The notes under the pieces: model-generated | What the model was told of the DNA's origin: nothing | The model's input: only the letters and a program-made list of their open reading frames with translations | The model's database searches: none | Program-made: the position numbers and the translations under genes | In this document: in pieces, positions 16,455-23,079 of the stretch | How the letters are laid out: each line of letters begins with the position of its first letter | How positions within the stretch are numbered: the first letter of the stretch is position 1 | Assembly (NCBI GenBank): GCA_965656875.1 | Contig: CBFHMJ010000007.1 | Span: 1 to 23,079, forward strand | DNA length: 23,079 nucleotides | Direction of reading: 5' to 3' | Source: CBFHMJ01 sp965656875 | Lineage (GTDB): Bacteria; Pseudomonadota; Gammaproteobacteria; Enterobacterales; Alteromonadaceae

Positions 16455-16648
16455 TAAACTTTATGTCCTCATCTTTTTATTCAATAAAATAATAATTTAA
16501 AAACATGACTTTTACGTGGACATAAATATTAAATAACTAAAAAGTAAACAGATAATCTGTCAGCCACCTTTATAACCGAAAGTACTGCACTACTTATATC
16601 CGGTGTGTTCGTAATTCTTATGACTCCTGACACAACATACAACAGAGC
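16455..16648. other. AT-rich spacer between traN and rep
   Basis: No gene is seen. One TACTGCAC (about 16583-16590) equals the 3' half of some origin iterons, but it lacks the 5' half and is weak as a Rep site. Confidence 0.4.
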
Positions 16649-16696
16649 AATATCTAATTTGAATATAATTCCTAGGGGATAGTTAAATTAGATATT
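16649..16696 (+). promoter_or_regulatory. Inverted-repeat operator over the rep promoter
   Basis: Perfect 12-bp arms, AATATCTAATTT (16649-16660) and AAATTAGATATT (16685-16696), enclose a TATAAT -10 hexamer (16664-16669) and a central CCTAGG palindrome. The site ends 61 bp before the rep ATG. No convincing -35 was found. Its place suggests an operator for Rep autorepression or for another regulator; this is inference. Confidence 0.5.
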
Positions 16697-16757
16697 CAAA
16701 ACCCACAGCATCATAAATTCTGGTAACATTACATCAGCAATAAAAGATGGACTAACC

Positions 16758-17825
16758 ATGACCAAAACAATAAAAGATAAAGATCTTGAGAAGCTGGACG
16801 TTTCAAAGTCTCCTCAACTCAGTCTGTTTGAAATCATCGAACCTACCAGTAAAAAAGATGACTATTCAAACACGATTGAACTTTATGATGCGCTGCCTAA
16901 ATATGTCTGGGAACAAAAACGAGAACATGAAGATTTATCCAATGCTGTCGTTACACGTAAATGTACTATTCGCGATCAACAGTTCACGGTAAAAGTAAAA
17001 CCCGCCATTATTGAAAAAGACGATGGACGTACTGTGTTAATTTACGCCGGTCAACGCGAAGAGATCCTGGAAGATGCGCTGAGAAAACTTGCTGTAAATG
17101 GTAAGGGTCATGTGATTGAAGGAAAAGCCGGTGTCATGTTTACACTGTATGAACTTCAAAAAGAGCTGGCCAAAATGGGGCATGGTTACAATCTTAATGA
17201 GATCAAAGAAGGCATCCAGGTAGCACGAGGTGCAACACTGGAATGTATCAGTGAATCAGGAGATGCATTCATCAGTTCCAGCTTTTTCCCCATGGTTGGT
17301 TTAACCACTCGCGGAGAATTCCGAAAAAAGGGTGGGAATGTTCGTTGCTATGTTCAGTTCAATCCTCTGGTCAACGAATCCATCATGAATCTGTCATTCA
17401 GACAATATAATTATCGGATTGGCATGCAGATTCGCTCTCCCCTCGCCCGCTATATCTATAAACGAATGAGTCACTACTGGACTCAGGCACACCCGGATGC
17501 ACCTTATACACCATCATTGATTAGCTTTTTAAGTCAAAGTCCTCGAGAATTGAGTCCAAGAATGCCTGAAAATGTTCGGGCCATGAAAAATGCACTGGAA
17601 GCATTGATCAAACAGGAAGTTGTTAGTGACTATGATGCAAATCAGATTAAGGAAGGTCGAAAAATTGTCGACGTTCGTTACGTTATCCGTCCCCATGAAA
17701 ATTTTGTTAAACAAGTCATGGCATCAAACAAGCGTAAACAGCAAACTGAATTGAAAGCGATGAAGCAGAATCTCATTGACCACGACATCATTGAGGAAAA
17801 AACGATCTCACAAAATATACGTTAG
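16758..17825 (+). CDS. repA: Plasmid replication initiator protein (RepA-type)
   Basis: This 355-aa protein has the layout of iteron-binding plasmid initiators, probably the RepA/RPA-like class (Pfam RPA, PF10134). It has a short leader with LSLFEII, then a first winged-helix-like region (about residues 90-150: VLIYAGQREEILEDALRKLA, GVMFTLYELQKEL). A second follows at about 200-300 (VQFNPLVNESIMNLSFRQYNY, RSPLARYIYKRMSHYW). The tail is basic. It should bind the 17 iterons that begin 124 bp downstream and open the origin with DnaA. The gene is followed by a strong terminator and preceded by an inverted-repeat operator, a normal arrangement for an autoregulated initiator. Only GGA precedes the ATG, so translation may be weak. 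The class name is from memory; the initiator role is well supported by context. Confidence 0.85.
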   Translation: MTKTIKDKDLEKLDVSKSPQLSLFEIIEPTSKKDDYSNTIELYDALPKYVWEQKREHEDLSNAVVTRKCTIRDQQFTVKVKPAIIEKDDGRTVLIYAGQREEILEDALRKLAVNGKGHVIEGKAGVMFTLYELQKELAKMGHGYNLNEIKEGIQVARGATLECISESGDAFISSSFFPMVGLTTRGEFRKKGGNVRCYVQFNPLVNESIMNLSFRQYNYRIGMQIRSPLARYIYKRMSHYWTQAHPDAPYTPSLISFLSQSPRELSPRMPENVRAMKNALEALIKQEVVSDYDANQIKEGRKIVDVRYVIRPHENFVKQVMASNKRKQQTELKAMKQNLIDHDIIEEKTISQNIR

Positions 17826-17863
17826 AGTGTCATTACCGTGCATTGCAGCACCCTGTACTGATT

Positions 17864-17891
17864 AAGGCTCCCAAATTAAGGAGCCTTTTTT
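17864..17891 (+). terminator. Rho-independent terminator of rep
   Basis: An 8-bp stem (AAGGCTCC at 17864-17871, GGAGCCTT at 17880-17887) with an 8-nt loop is followed by a run of T. It ends rep transcription before the origin. Confidence 0.92.
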
Positions 17892-18627
17892 GTTTGTCCC
17901 TCATACGACACGCAGGATTTATCACAGATTTCACCAGATCATGAAATATATGGGTTTACTGCACAGTAAAGTCTTTATAAAGAAATTCATCTATTTTTCA
18001 ATGATATATCAGTATCCTCATGCATCTGGCATTTCCGTTAACCGTGCAAGCTTCCCACAAACCTCCCTCAGATATTCAGTTGGCACAGGTTCTGCTTAGA
18101 TCAATGATTCTCCTGGCAGGATCTTAAATTCTCTAACTTATTGATTTCTCACGCTCTACTATATGGGTTTGCTGCACGGTTCTGATTTTTACCCGATGAT
18201 TATATGGGTTTGTTGCACGGATAGTCCTTTATATATGGGTTTACTGCACGTTTAAAAATTTCTGACTGGTAAAAAATGAGGAAACAAGTGGGTTTGTTGC
18301 ACGATATTGATGAAAGAAAATACTGATTGAATATCCATTAATCAATATATGGGATAACTGCACGTTTACCGCATTCATATATGGGTATACTGCACGATTA
18401 ATAAAGATGATTACGTATATATGGGGTCATTGCACAGAAGATGAGACACAACTTTCCCATAAACGGGTCTTATATATGGGTTTATTGCACGCTTAATATT
18501 ATCGGATAGTACTCTGTTGACTATATGGGTTTATTGCACAGTAATAAATAGTGCGTTTGCTCATAATTCCGAATAAAATTCAGCACCACTGCTCATTCGG
18601 TATCAGTCTACTGTGTAGCACCAAAAG

Positions 18628-18650
18628 TTATCCACATTTTCTGTGTATAA
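18628..18650. other. Two facing DnaA boxes
   Basis: TTATCCACA (18628-18636, plus strand) is a perfect consensus DnaA box. TGTGTATAA (18642-18650) is the reverse complement of TTATACACA, which fits the consensus TTAT(A/C)CACA. They face each other between iterons 10 and 11. Confidence 0.8.
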
Positions 18651-18832
18651 CCTGACGAATAACCTATGGGTTTGTTGCACAGTATTATATGGGTTTGCTG
18701 CACACATGGATAATACGTGGTTAAAGGCGCACAGCATTGCTGTTATATTGAACATGATAAACAAAAACGTGGCAAGTTCGTCCATCAAAATATATGGGTT
18801 TGTTGCACTTAATTCAGAAAAAACCGATTTTC

Positions 18833-18863
18833 TGTGTATAAAAACTGGATATCCTGTGTATAA
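18833..18863 (-). other. Two minus-strand DnaA boxes
   Basis: TGTGTATAA occurs at 18833-18841 and again at 18855-18863, 22 bp apart and in the same direction. Both are TTATACACA on the minus strand. They lie between iterons 13 and 14. Confidence 0.72.
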
Positions 18864-19004
18864 ATAAGATGAATTTAATACACCCTATGGGTTTACTGCA
18901 CGGCAATATATTGGTTTGTTGCACAGAACTATATAGGTTTATTGCACGGTAAAAATTTACTATTTAAAGTTATATCATATAGTTACATCACTTTTTCTTG
19001 TCTG

Positions 19005-19055
19005 TAACCTGATCATAACCTGATCTAGATCCTTTATACTGATCTCTTTGAGATC
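19005..19055. other. Cluster of five Dam (GATC) sites with direct repeat
   Basis: GATC occurs at 19011, 19022, 19028, 19041 and 19052. The first two lie in an exact direct repeat TAACCTGATC (19005-19014 and 19016-19025). Five sites in 45 bp of AT-rich DNA is far above chance. The pattern recalls the Dam-methylated melting regions of plasmid P1 and chromosomal oriC, where methylation and SeqA govern firing. Confidence 0.75.
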
Positions 19056-19065
19056 TTATTTATAC

Positions 19066-19083
19066 TGAACAATATTTTGTTCA
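19066..19083. repeat. Small inverted repeat in AT-rich origin segment
   Basis: TGAACAA (19066-19072) and TTGTTCA (19077-19083) are perfect 7-bp arms around TATT, between the GATC cluster and the last iteron. The function is unknown. Confidence 0.5.
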
Positions 19084-19128
19084 AATTAATTTTTAATAAA
19101 CGATATATATGGGTTTATTGCACGTTTT

Positions 19129-19144
19129 CTTTCACATGTGAAAG
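19129..19144. promoter_or_regulatory. Candidate parS / ParB-binding palindrome
   Basis: CTTTCACATGTGAAAG is a perfect 16-bp palindrome, six bases after the last iteron and 128 bases before parA. Its TTTCAC...GTGAAA halves match those of the chromosomal parS consensus TGTTTCACGTGAAACA, with two more bases at the centre. ParA here lacks an N-terminal DNA-binding domain, as chromosomal-type ParA does, which fits a parS of that style. It could instead be an operator for the parAB promoter. Confidence 0.5.
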
Positions 19145-19190
19145 TTTGTACAAATCCTTAAATTAATTTGCTTAATTACATGATTTTCAA

Positions 19191-19219
19191 TTGAAGTATC
19201 ACACACCTCTCTCTAAAAT
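19191..19219 (+). promoter_or_regulatory. Candidate sigma70 promoter of parAB
   Basis: TTGAAG (19191-19196) and TAAAAT (19214-19219) are separated by exactly 17 bp. The expected transcript start is about 45 bases before the parA ATG. Confidence 0.6.
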
Positions 19220-19271
19220 CAGTCGTTAAATTCAATTATGAATAACCTCTAAAACACGCTCAGGATCATTA

Positions 19272-20057
19272 ATGACAAAAGTCATCAGTTTTGCGAATCA
19301 AAAAGGTGGAGTTGGTAAAAGTACCTTATGCATTCAGCAAGCATTTTACCTTTCACTCAAAAAAAAGAAGAAAGTCCTTGTTATTGATATGGATGGTCAA
19401 GGGAATACAACATCTCGACTGGCGCCAAGATTTACCAAAGATGATGGTGATATCGACTTAATGATTGATGGAACAAAAACAGCTGATTTATTTCAAAGTG
19501 AACTGGATAAAATATCAGTAGTTAATTGTCCATCAGGTGTAGATCTCATACCAACACCTAAAAATGATCCTGAATTATTCGAAATGGAAGCAATTCCAAT
19601 CGAACAAGCTATGAATCCTGTTAATCATTTAAAACCTGTTATTGAGCAATACGATTATGTATTAATTGATTGCCCGCCAAGCTTAGGCCGTAAATTAATT
19701 GCAGCACTGGCTATGTCTACTGATGTTGTTTGTCCAGTCAAATTATCTGGATTTGCGGTTGATGGCGTTGAAGGATTATTGAATACCATAATTGGGATCC
19801 GAGAGGCATTTAATCCTGAACTGAAAATACCAGGGATCATTATCAATGATATGGATCGTTCCGTTAATCACGATAATGCATTGAAAGAACTTGAAGCTTC
19901 AGTACCTGAATTGCTTTTTAAACATAAAATCATGCACCGCCCTCCTCTTGATTCTGCCACAACGGAAGGTATCCCTGTCTGGGAGCTTCGTTACGGACAT
20001 GTTGCGTCAAAAGAAGTTGAATGTGTGTTAGAAGAAATCATTGAACGAGTAGGCTAA
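19272..20057 (+). CDS. parA: ParA, partition ATPase
   Basis: This 261-aa Walker-type ATPase forms dynamic gradients on the nucleoid and moves ParB-bound plasmid. The deviant Walker A box QKGGVGKST is at residues 10-18 (Lys11 signature, Lys16). The second motif VLVIDMDGQGNTT is at 35-47, and the Walker B region YVLIDCPPSLG at 129-139 (Asp133). There is no N-terminal helix-turn-helix extension, unlike F SopA or P1 ParA, so it probably does not repress its own promoter directly. AGGA precedes the ATG by seven bases. The stop overlaps the parB ATG by one base, so the two are translationally coupled. It is complete and normal in length. Confidence 0.95.
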   Translation: MTKVISFANQKGGVGKSTLCIQQAFYLSLKKKKKVLVIDMDGQGNTTSRLAPRFTKDDGDIDLMIDGTKTADLFQSELDKISVVNCPSGVDLIPTPKNDPELFEMEAIPIEQAMNPVNHLKPVIEQYDYVLIDCPPSLGRKLIAALAMSTDVVCPVKLSGFAVDGVEGLLNTIIGIREAFNPELKIPGIIINDMDRSVNHDNALKELEASVPELLFKHKIMHRPPLDSATTEGIPVWELRYGHVASKEVECVLEEIIERVG

Positions 20058-20992
20058 TGGCTATTGGTAATTTAAAAGGCTTATCACAACTGGCAAAAGC
20101 TGCACAAACCAAACGTGGTAAAGAAGTACTAACCGTTTCTGTATCAGACGTTATCTCTAAAGATCAGGTCAGAAAACGTTTTCAGGATATTGAAGGTCTT
20201 GCAGAAACAATTGCGTCAGAAGGTCAGCAATCGCCTATTATCGTCAGTCCTGCAGATAATGAAGGCAAATATACAATTCAGAAAGGTGAACGTCGTTGGC
20301 GCGCTTGTCAGCATGCTGGTATCGACACTATTGATATCATTATTAATGAAAAAGAACAGTCAGATTTAGATCATACTGCTGGTGAATTAATTGAAAATAT
20401 TCAACGCGATGATCTAACACCAATGGAAATAGCTCATGCGTTAAATGTTTTTGTTGATAATGAGTGGAAACAGAAAGATATTGCCAAACGTATTGGTAAA
20501 AATATTTCTTATGTTTCAACACATCTGTCATTGTTGAAACTACCTGAGTACGTAAACGCATTGTATGAACAGGAAGTTACGTCAGACACTGAGACACTCA
20601 ATAATTTACGTTTATTGCATAAGACTTCACCTGACGCTTGTGAGAAGTTATGTAAACAAGCGCTCAAGAAAGGCATTACCCGTTCTCAAAGCCGAGATGC
20701 CTTGAATGCAGCTAAAAAAATTGATGATAGCTCCACCAAGCCAGCTCAACACATCGACCATGATGTCGTTGCCAGTTCATCGGATGAACAGCAATGGACA
20801 TCAGTAAATCCGGATCAGGTTGTTGTTCAGGTAAAAGTGATGGTCACTGATCAGTTAAAACAAGGCATATTACTTACCAGCCGTTTATCCACTAAAGCGG
20901 ATACAGTTTGGGTTGAACTAACAGGAAAAGGAAAGCCAAAGATTGAGGTTAATGTTGCTGACGTTAACATTGTTGGCATAAAAGCCAGATAA
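20057..20992 (+). CDS. parB: ParB, centromere-binding partition protein
   Basis: The 311-aa protein has the ParB/Spo0J order. An N-terminal ParA-interaction stretch comes first, then the ParB N domain (about 25-120) with the CTP-binding signature GERRWRA at 78-84 and ENIQRDDLTPMEIA at 113-126. A helix-turn-helix follows at about 137-160 (KQKDIAKRIGKNISYVSTHLSLLKLP), and the C-terminal part (about 240-311) presumably dimerises. It should load at a parS and slide as a CTP-dependent clamp. Two candidate sites are visible: the 16-bp palindrome at 19129 and the inverted repeat at 20997. The one-base overlap with parA shows a single operon. Confidence 0.94.
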   Translation: MAIGNLKGLSQLAKAAQTKRGKEVLTVSVSDVISKDQVRKRFQDIEGLAETIASEGQQSPIIVSPADNEGKYTIQKGERRWRACQHAGIDTIDIIINEKEQSDLDHTAGELIENIQRDDLTPMEIAHALNVFVDNEWKQKDIAKRIGKNISYVSTHLSLLKLPEYVNALYEQEVTSDTETLNNLRLLHKTSPDACEKLCKQALKKGITRSQSRDALNAAKKIDDSSTKPAQHIDHDVVASSSDEQQWTSVNPDQVVVQVKVMVTDQLKQGILLTSRLSTKADTVWVELTGKGKPKIEVNVADVNIVGIKAR

Positions 20993-20996
20993 CCCA

Positions 20997-21033
20997 GTGA
21001 CTGCTCAACGCTCTACTGGCGATGAGTAGTCAC
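20997..21033. repeat. Inverted repeat after parB (alternative centromere)
   Basis: GTGACTGCTCA (20997-21007) and TGAGTAGTCAC (21023-21033) pair at 10 of 11 positions around a 15-base spacer, starting 5 bases after the parB stop. No T run follows, so a simple terminator is unlikely. P1-type plasmids place parS in this position. Confidence 0.5.
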
Positions 21034-21154
21034 CCTGGCGGTGGTGTGCTTGTTCAGTTGTTAACAGTTAACTTCTGTATAGCAGATGCGTCGATATGAC
21101 GATGGTTTACATGCTGAAATTAGAAAAACTATTGGTTGATGATCTGTCTACTGC

Positions 21155-21592
21155 TTACTTTTTATAGGTCAAATAGGCTTTTCCGTTTTTTATAACGATG
21201 TGTATTGATGTCGTTGCTGATAAACCAAAGTAGGAATGTAACTCCTGTGCAAGCATCCCGTCATTATCATAAGTAACCTGTGTATCGGGTATACAATTTT
21301 TTAATTGTTTATGCACCGCTGACATGACTTTTGATGGGTAACCAACATGCCCTATTTTTATGTACTGATTAGCATTCAAGCCTTGAATGTCCATATCAAA
21401 ATAAACCAATTTAACACTATTGATTGTTGGATCGGTCAATCCATTAAAGCTATCTATACAATCATCCAGTACTGGTATTCTTAATGAACCATATTGTTGT
21501 TCAACTGGCGGTTGTTCATGGCTACCTTTAAGAAAATAGCCCAGTAAGATGCCTGATAATAAACAAAGCACCTGTTGTATTTTAACGTTCAC
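21155..21592 (-). CDS. Membrane-anchored or secreted small protein, unknown
   Basis: I prefer the GTG at 21590-21592 (145 aa) to an upstream GTG at 21613. AAGGG sits 7 bases before it, and the protein then opens directly with a hydrophobic anchor (VLCLLSGILLGYFLKG). The rest is periplasmic by this topology. The last ~50 residues (MLAQELHSYFGL...IHIVIKNGKAYLTYKK) have the pattern of the end of a thioredoxin fold, but no CxxC is present; the two outer cysteines are far apart. It is not recognised as any named conjugation or maintenance protein. It runs convergent to parB, with the inverted repeat between them, and the ankyrin lipoprotein gene lies upstream on the same strand about 100 bp away. 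Confidence 0.6.
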   Translation of the reverse strand: MNVKIQQVLCLLSGILLGYFLKGSHEQPPVEQQYGSLRIPVLDDCIDSFNGLTDPTINSVKLVYFDMDIQGLNANQYIKIGHVGYPSKVMSAVHKQLKNCIPDTQVTYDNDGMLAQELHSYFGLSATTSIHIVIKNGKAYLTYKK

Positions 21593-21690
21593 TTTGCACC
21601 CTTGTCTCTCCACTGTGAAACACGATCAATCGACTTATTAACTGGTTTCTTCTGATAATGAGTTCGTGGTACATACTACGAATAAATTTG

Positions 21691-22392
21691 CTATTTGTGA
21701 TGTTGATTTAAATAATTCTGAACTTTACTTCTGTAATCACCTTGCTCTCCTGAAACGCCTAATCTGTTTCTTAGCATCACTTCTATTAATGTATCTCTGT
21801 TAGAGTTCGGATCAGCGCCATGTTCTAAAAACAGCCAAACACCCTTCCAATTTCCCGCATAAGCAGCAATTAATAATGGCGTACTTCCTAGCATGTTTTT
21901 AACATCCAGATCTGCCCCAGACTTTATTAAGATTTCCATTACTGCATGGTTTCTATGGTATACGGATGTAAAGATTGGATAAGGTTCTTTTCTACTATTG
22001 CTGTTGAATGCATTTACATCAGCACCAGCTTCAATCAAATTAATCACTAAATCAGTATTGGATGTCCTGATTGCCCATCCAAGTAACGTATAACTGTTTT
22101 TACCATTTCCAATGATTAAGTTTGGATTAGCGCCGATTTTTAACAACTTTTGAATTTGTTCAGCATCCTGTGCTGCCATGGCTGTTCTTAGCATCGAGGA
22201 TTTATTACAGGAAAGCGCTTTACACTTTTCATCCCATTCATTAAGGGATGCTTTAATTTCAGAAACCGACCTTTCAAGAATGAATGTGTAAAGTTCCCCT
22301 GTCGTATTGATATTGGAAATCTCCAGCTTTTTAATACAGCCAGCTACTGAAAGGATAGTAACAAGTAGAAAGATAACCCTGTTTATTCCCAT
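21691..22392 (-). CDS. Ankyrin-repeat lipoprotein
   Basis: The 233-aa product has a lipoprotein signal (MGINRVIFLLVTILSVAGC) with lipobox VAGC, so Cys19 would be lipidated. Four ankyrin-like repeats follow at about 66-96 (LRTAMAAQDAEQIQKLLKIGANPNL), 100-132 (LLGWAIRTSNTDLVINLIEAGADVNA), 140-166 (VMEILIKSGADLDVKN) and 168-199 (STPLLIAAYAGNWKGVWLFLEHGADPN). The product presumably sits on the outer-membrane inner face or in the periplasm as a protein-binding scaffold. AAAGGA precedes the ATG. Similar lipoproteins occur as immunity or accessory proteins beside secreted effectors in proteobacteria, but no effector lies next to it here. The binding partner is unknown. Confidence 0.8.
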   Translation of the reverse strand: MGINRVIFLLVTILSVAGCIKKLEISNINTTGELYTFILERSVSEIKASLNEWDEKCKALSCNKSSMLRTAMAAQDAEQIQKLLKIGANPNLIIGNGKNSYTLLGWAIRTSNTDLVINLIEAGADVNAFNSNSRKEPYPIFTSVYHRNHAVMEILIKSGADLDVKNMLGSTPLLIAAYAGNWKGVWLFLEHGADPNSNRDTLIEVMLRNRLGVSGEQGDYRSKVQNYLNQHHK

Positions 22393-22619
22393 TTTTTCAT
22401 TCCTTTATGTAAATCTCTTGCATCGTTTGCTTTTGTATTAGGCTATCTATGCCACAGCAGCCCGGCGTGAATCAGCTCGCCCAGTGCTTCATGTGTGGTC
22501 AGGATGTCACTGCCATTTGTATCGGCTTAATTATACAATGCTTCTTTTAGCTTCTTCTGCTCTTCTAAATTAGATTTAAGGTTGTTATAAAATTTGGGCG
22601 ATTAAGTAAATAAAGAGGA

Positions 22620-22915
22620 ATGAATTTGGCTCGTTTGCCATTTGACCTGGTTCAGGGGGGAATTAGGTAAGTTCAGAGTTAATAAAACAATAACCAGTGA
22701 ACTTGAAGGACTCTATGTTCACATAAAAGGAGCAAGTTATGATATCGATGTTAGAGATGGAATTGTGAAAAGAATAACGGCATTTTTTACCCACTAATTC
22801 TTGTCGAGTGGCATTTGAAGGTGAAATTATAGTCAATACTCAGCCCGTTATTATTGACTACAGTAAGAATAGTGAATATGTAATATCCATACTGGGTCCG
22901 TCAGATGACTCATGA
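22620..22915 (+). pseudogene. Small ORF (~97 aa) broken at two homopolymers
   Basis: ATG at 22620 has AAGAGG just upstream and reads MNLARLPFDLVQ before running out of frame at a run of six G (22655-22660). With one G fewer it continues GELGKFRVNKTITSELEG... to RITAF, then is lost again at a run of six T (22782-22787). With one T fewer it continues PTNSCRVAFEGEIIV to GPSDDS and a TGA at 22913-22915. The corrected product has 97 residues with protein-like composition throughout. The family is not recognised. It is either a pseudogene, a slippage-switched gene, or two base-calling errors. Confidence 0.55.
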
Positions 22916-22923
22916 GATATTTG

Positions 22924-22984
22924 TGACGGACGTCGATTACGCTATATATTTTGTGATTGATTAAAAGTGCGTAACCGTCCGGTC
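22924..22984. repeat. Imperfect inverted repeat near window end
   Basis: A GACGGACG...ATTACGC segment (about 22925-22942) pairs imperfectly with GCGTAACCGTCCGGTC (about 22969-22984) around an AT-rich spacer of about 26 bases. It could be a transfer origin, operator or element end. Evidence is weak, and no gene is seen from 22916 to the end. Confidence 0.35.
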
Positions 22985-23079
22985 ATCACATCTTTGATTT
23001 AAGCGCTTTTCACGTCACTCTGTTGTTATTCGCAATTTACAGTCGAGTATGCCAGTGAAAGATAACGCAAATTCATCCC

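Larger units (their letters stand above)
17949..19123 (+). other. Iteron-type replication origin (oriV)
   Basis: The ~1.2-kb non-coding stretch between rep and parA holds 17 same-direction iterons, four DnaA-box matches, five GATC sites within 45 bp and an AT-rich final segment (18950-19120). These are the parts of a theta-type origin opened by Rep and DnaA, and no gene is supported inside it. Short open frames here are built from the repeats. Melting most likely starts in the AT-rich, GATC-bearing part near 18950-19110, next to the last iteron. Confidence 0.9.
17949..19123 (+). repeat. 17 direct iterons, consensus TATGGGTTTRYTGCAC
   Basis: Sixteen-base copies start at 17949, 18162, 18203, 18234, 18287, 18348, 18380, 18420, 18475, 18524, 18665, 18688, 18793, 18886, 18909, 18932 and 19108, all on the plus strand. 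Most are preceded by extra TA steps and many are followed by G. Copies at 18287, 18348, 18380, 18420, 18909 and 18932 differ from consensus in the first half or centre, while TGCAC is invariant. Start-to-start spacing is irregular (31-61 bp in the main block). Two pairs and one triplet-like run have 23-bp spacing (18665/18688; 18886/18909/18932), about two helical turns. They are presumed Rep binding sites and would also set incompatibility. Confidence 0.93.

Noticed and set aside
17890..18099. 69-codon frame starting after the rep terminator
   Set aside because: It runs through the first iteron and origin DNA, with no ribosome site.
17949..19123. Regularly repeated short sequence that could be taken for a CRISPR array
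   Set aside because: Repeats are only 16 bp, spacing varies from 23 to over 200 bp, DnaA boxes lie between them, and a rep gene and parAB flank them. They are iterons.
21608..21622. GTGAAACACG near the start of the 145-aa gene as a second parS
   Set aside because: Only one half-site resembles parS; the other arm is missing, so no palindrome.

Overview
This window reads as part of a conjugative plasmid (or a plasmid-derived integrated element) from a gammaproteobacterium. The right half holds a replication and partition module: an initiator gene, an iteron origin with DnaA boxes and a cluster of GATC (Dam) sites, then parA and parB. Next to it is the distal end of an F-type (MPF-F) conjugation operon in the trhF-traW-traU-traN order known from SXT/R391, IncA/C and IncHI elements. 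The Dam-site cluster suggests a host with Dam methylase, but the species cannot be named from sequence alone. The tra genes look richer in GC than the AT-rich rep/par region and the left-hand accessory region.

Layout: (1) 1-1158 is an IS3-family element cut by the window edge, with a frameshifted orfB. (2) 1297-3438, minus strand, is a two-gene operon: a small Gly/Ala-rich membrane protein with a TerB-like domain, followed by a 504-aa protein with an HNH-like nuclease motif and C-terminal membrane segments. I regard this pair as the best candidate for an undescribed (possibly defence) system. (3) 3824-4255 is a small PD-(D/E)XK-fold protein ending at a perfectly palindromic terminator. (4) 4.56-6.27 kb is an IS3-family remnant abutted by a second, intact-looking IS3-family element. 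(5) 6563-7429 is a secreted PPC plus M23 (lysostaphin-type) peptidase with its own terminator. (6) 7560-8170 is an internally deleted, IR-bounded IS3 derivative. (7) 8729-9697 is a Mrr-like nuclease gene truncated by another IS3 remnant. (8) 9884-16454 is trhF, a trbC-traW fusion, traU and traN. (9) 16649-20992 is rep, the origin, and parAB. (10) 20997-22915 holds a candidate inverted-repeat site, a small membrane-anchored protein, an ankyrin lipoprotein and a small ORF broken at two homopolymers.

How it fits together: Rep probably binds 17 direct iterons lying between its own terminator and parA. DnaA boxes and Dam sites sit in the same origin. ParA/ParB would segregate the replicon through a parS-like palindrome just upstream of parA, and a second inverted repeat after parB is an alternative centromere. 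The tra block lacks its usual upstream genes (pilin, TraL/E/K/B/V/C) inside the window, and the DNA before it is IS debris. The conjugation operon may therefore be split, rearranged or continued elsewhere. The left 9.7 kb looks like a decaying nuclease/defence-type accessory island scattered with IS3-family elements.
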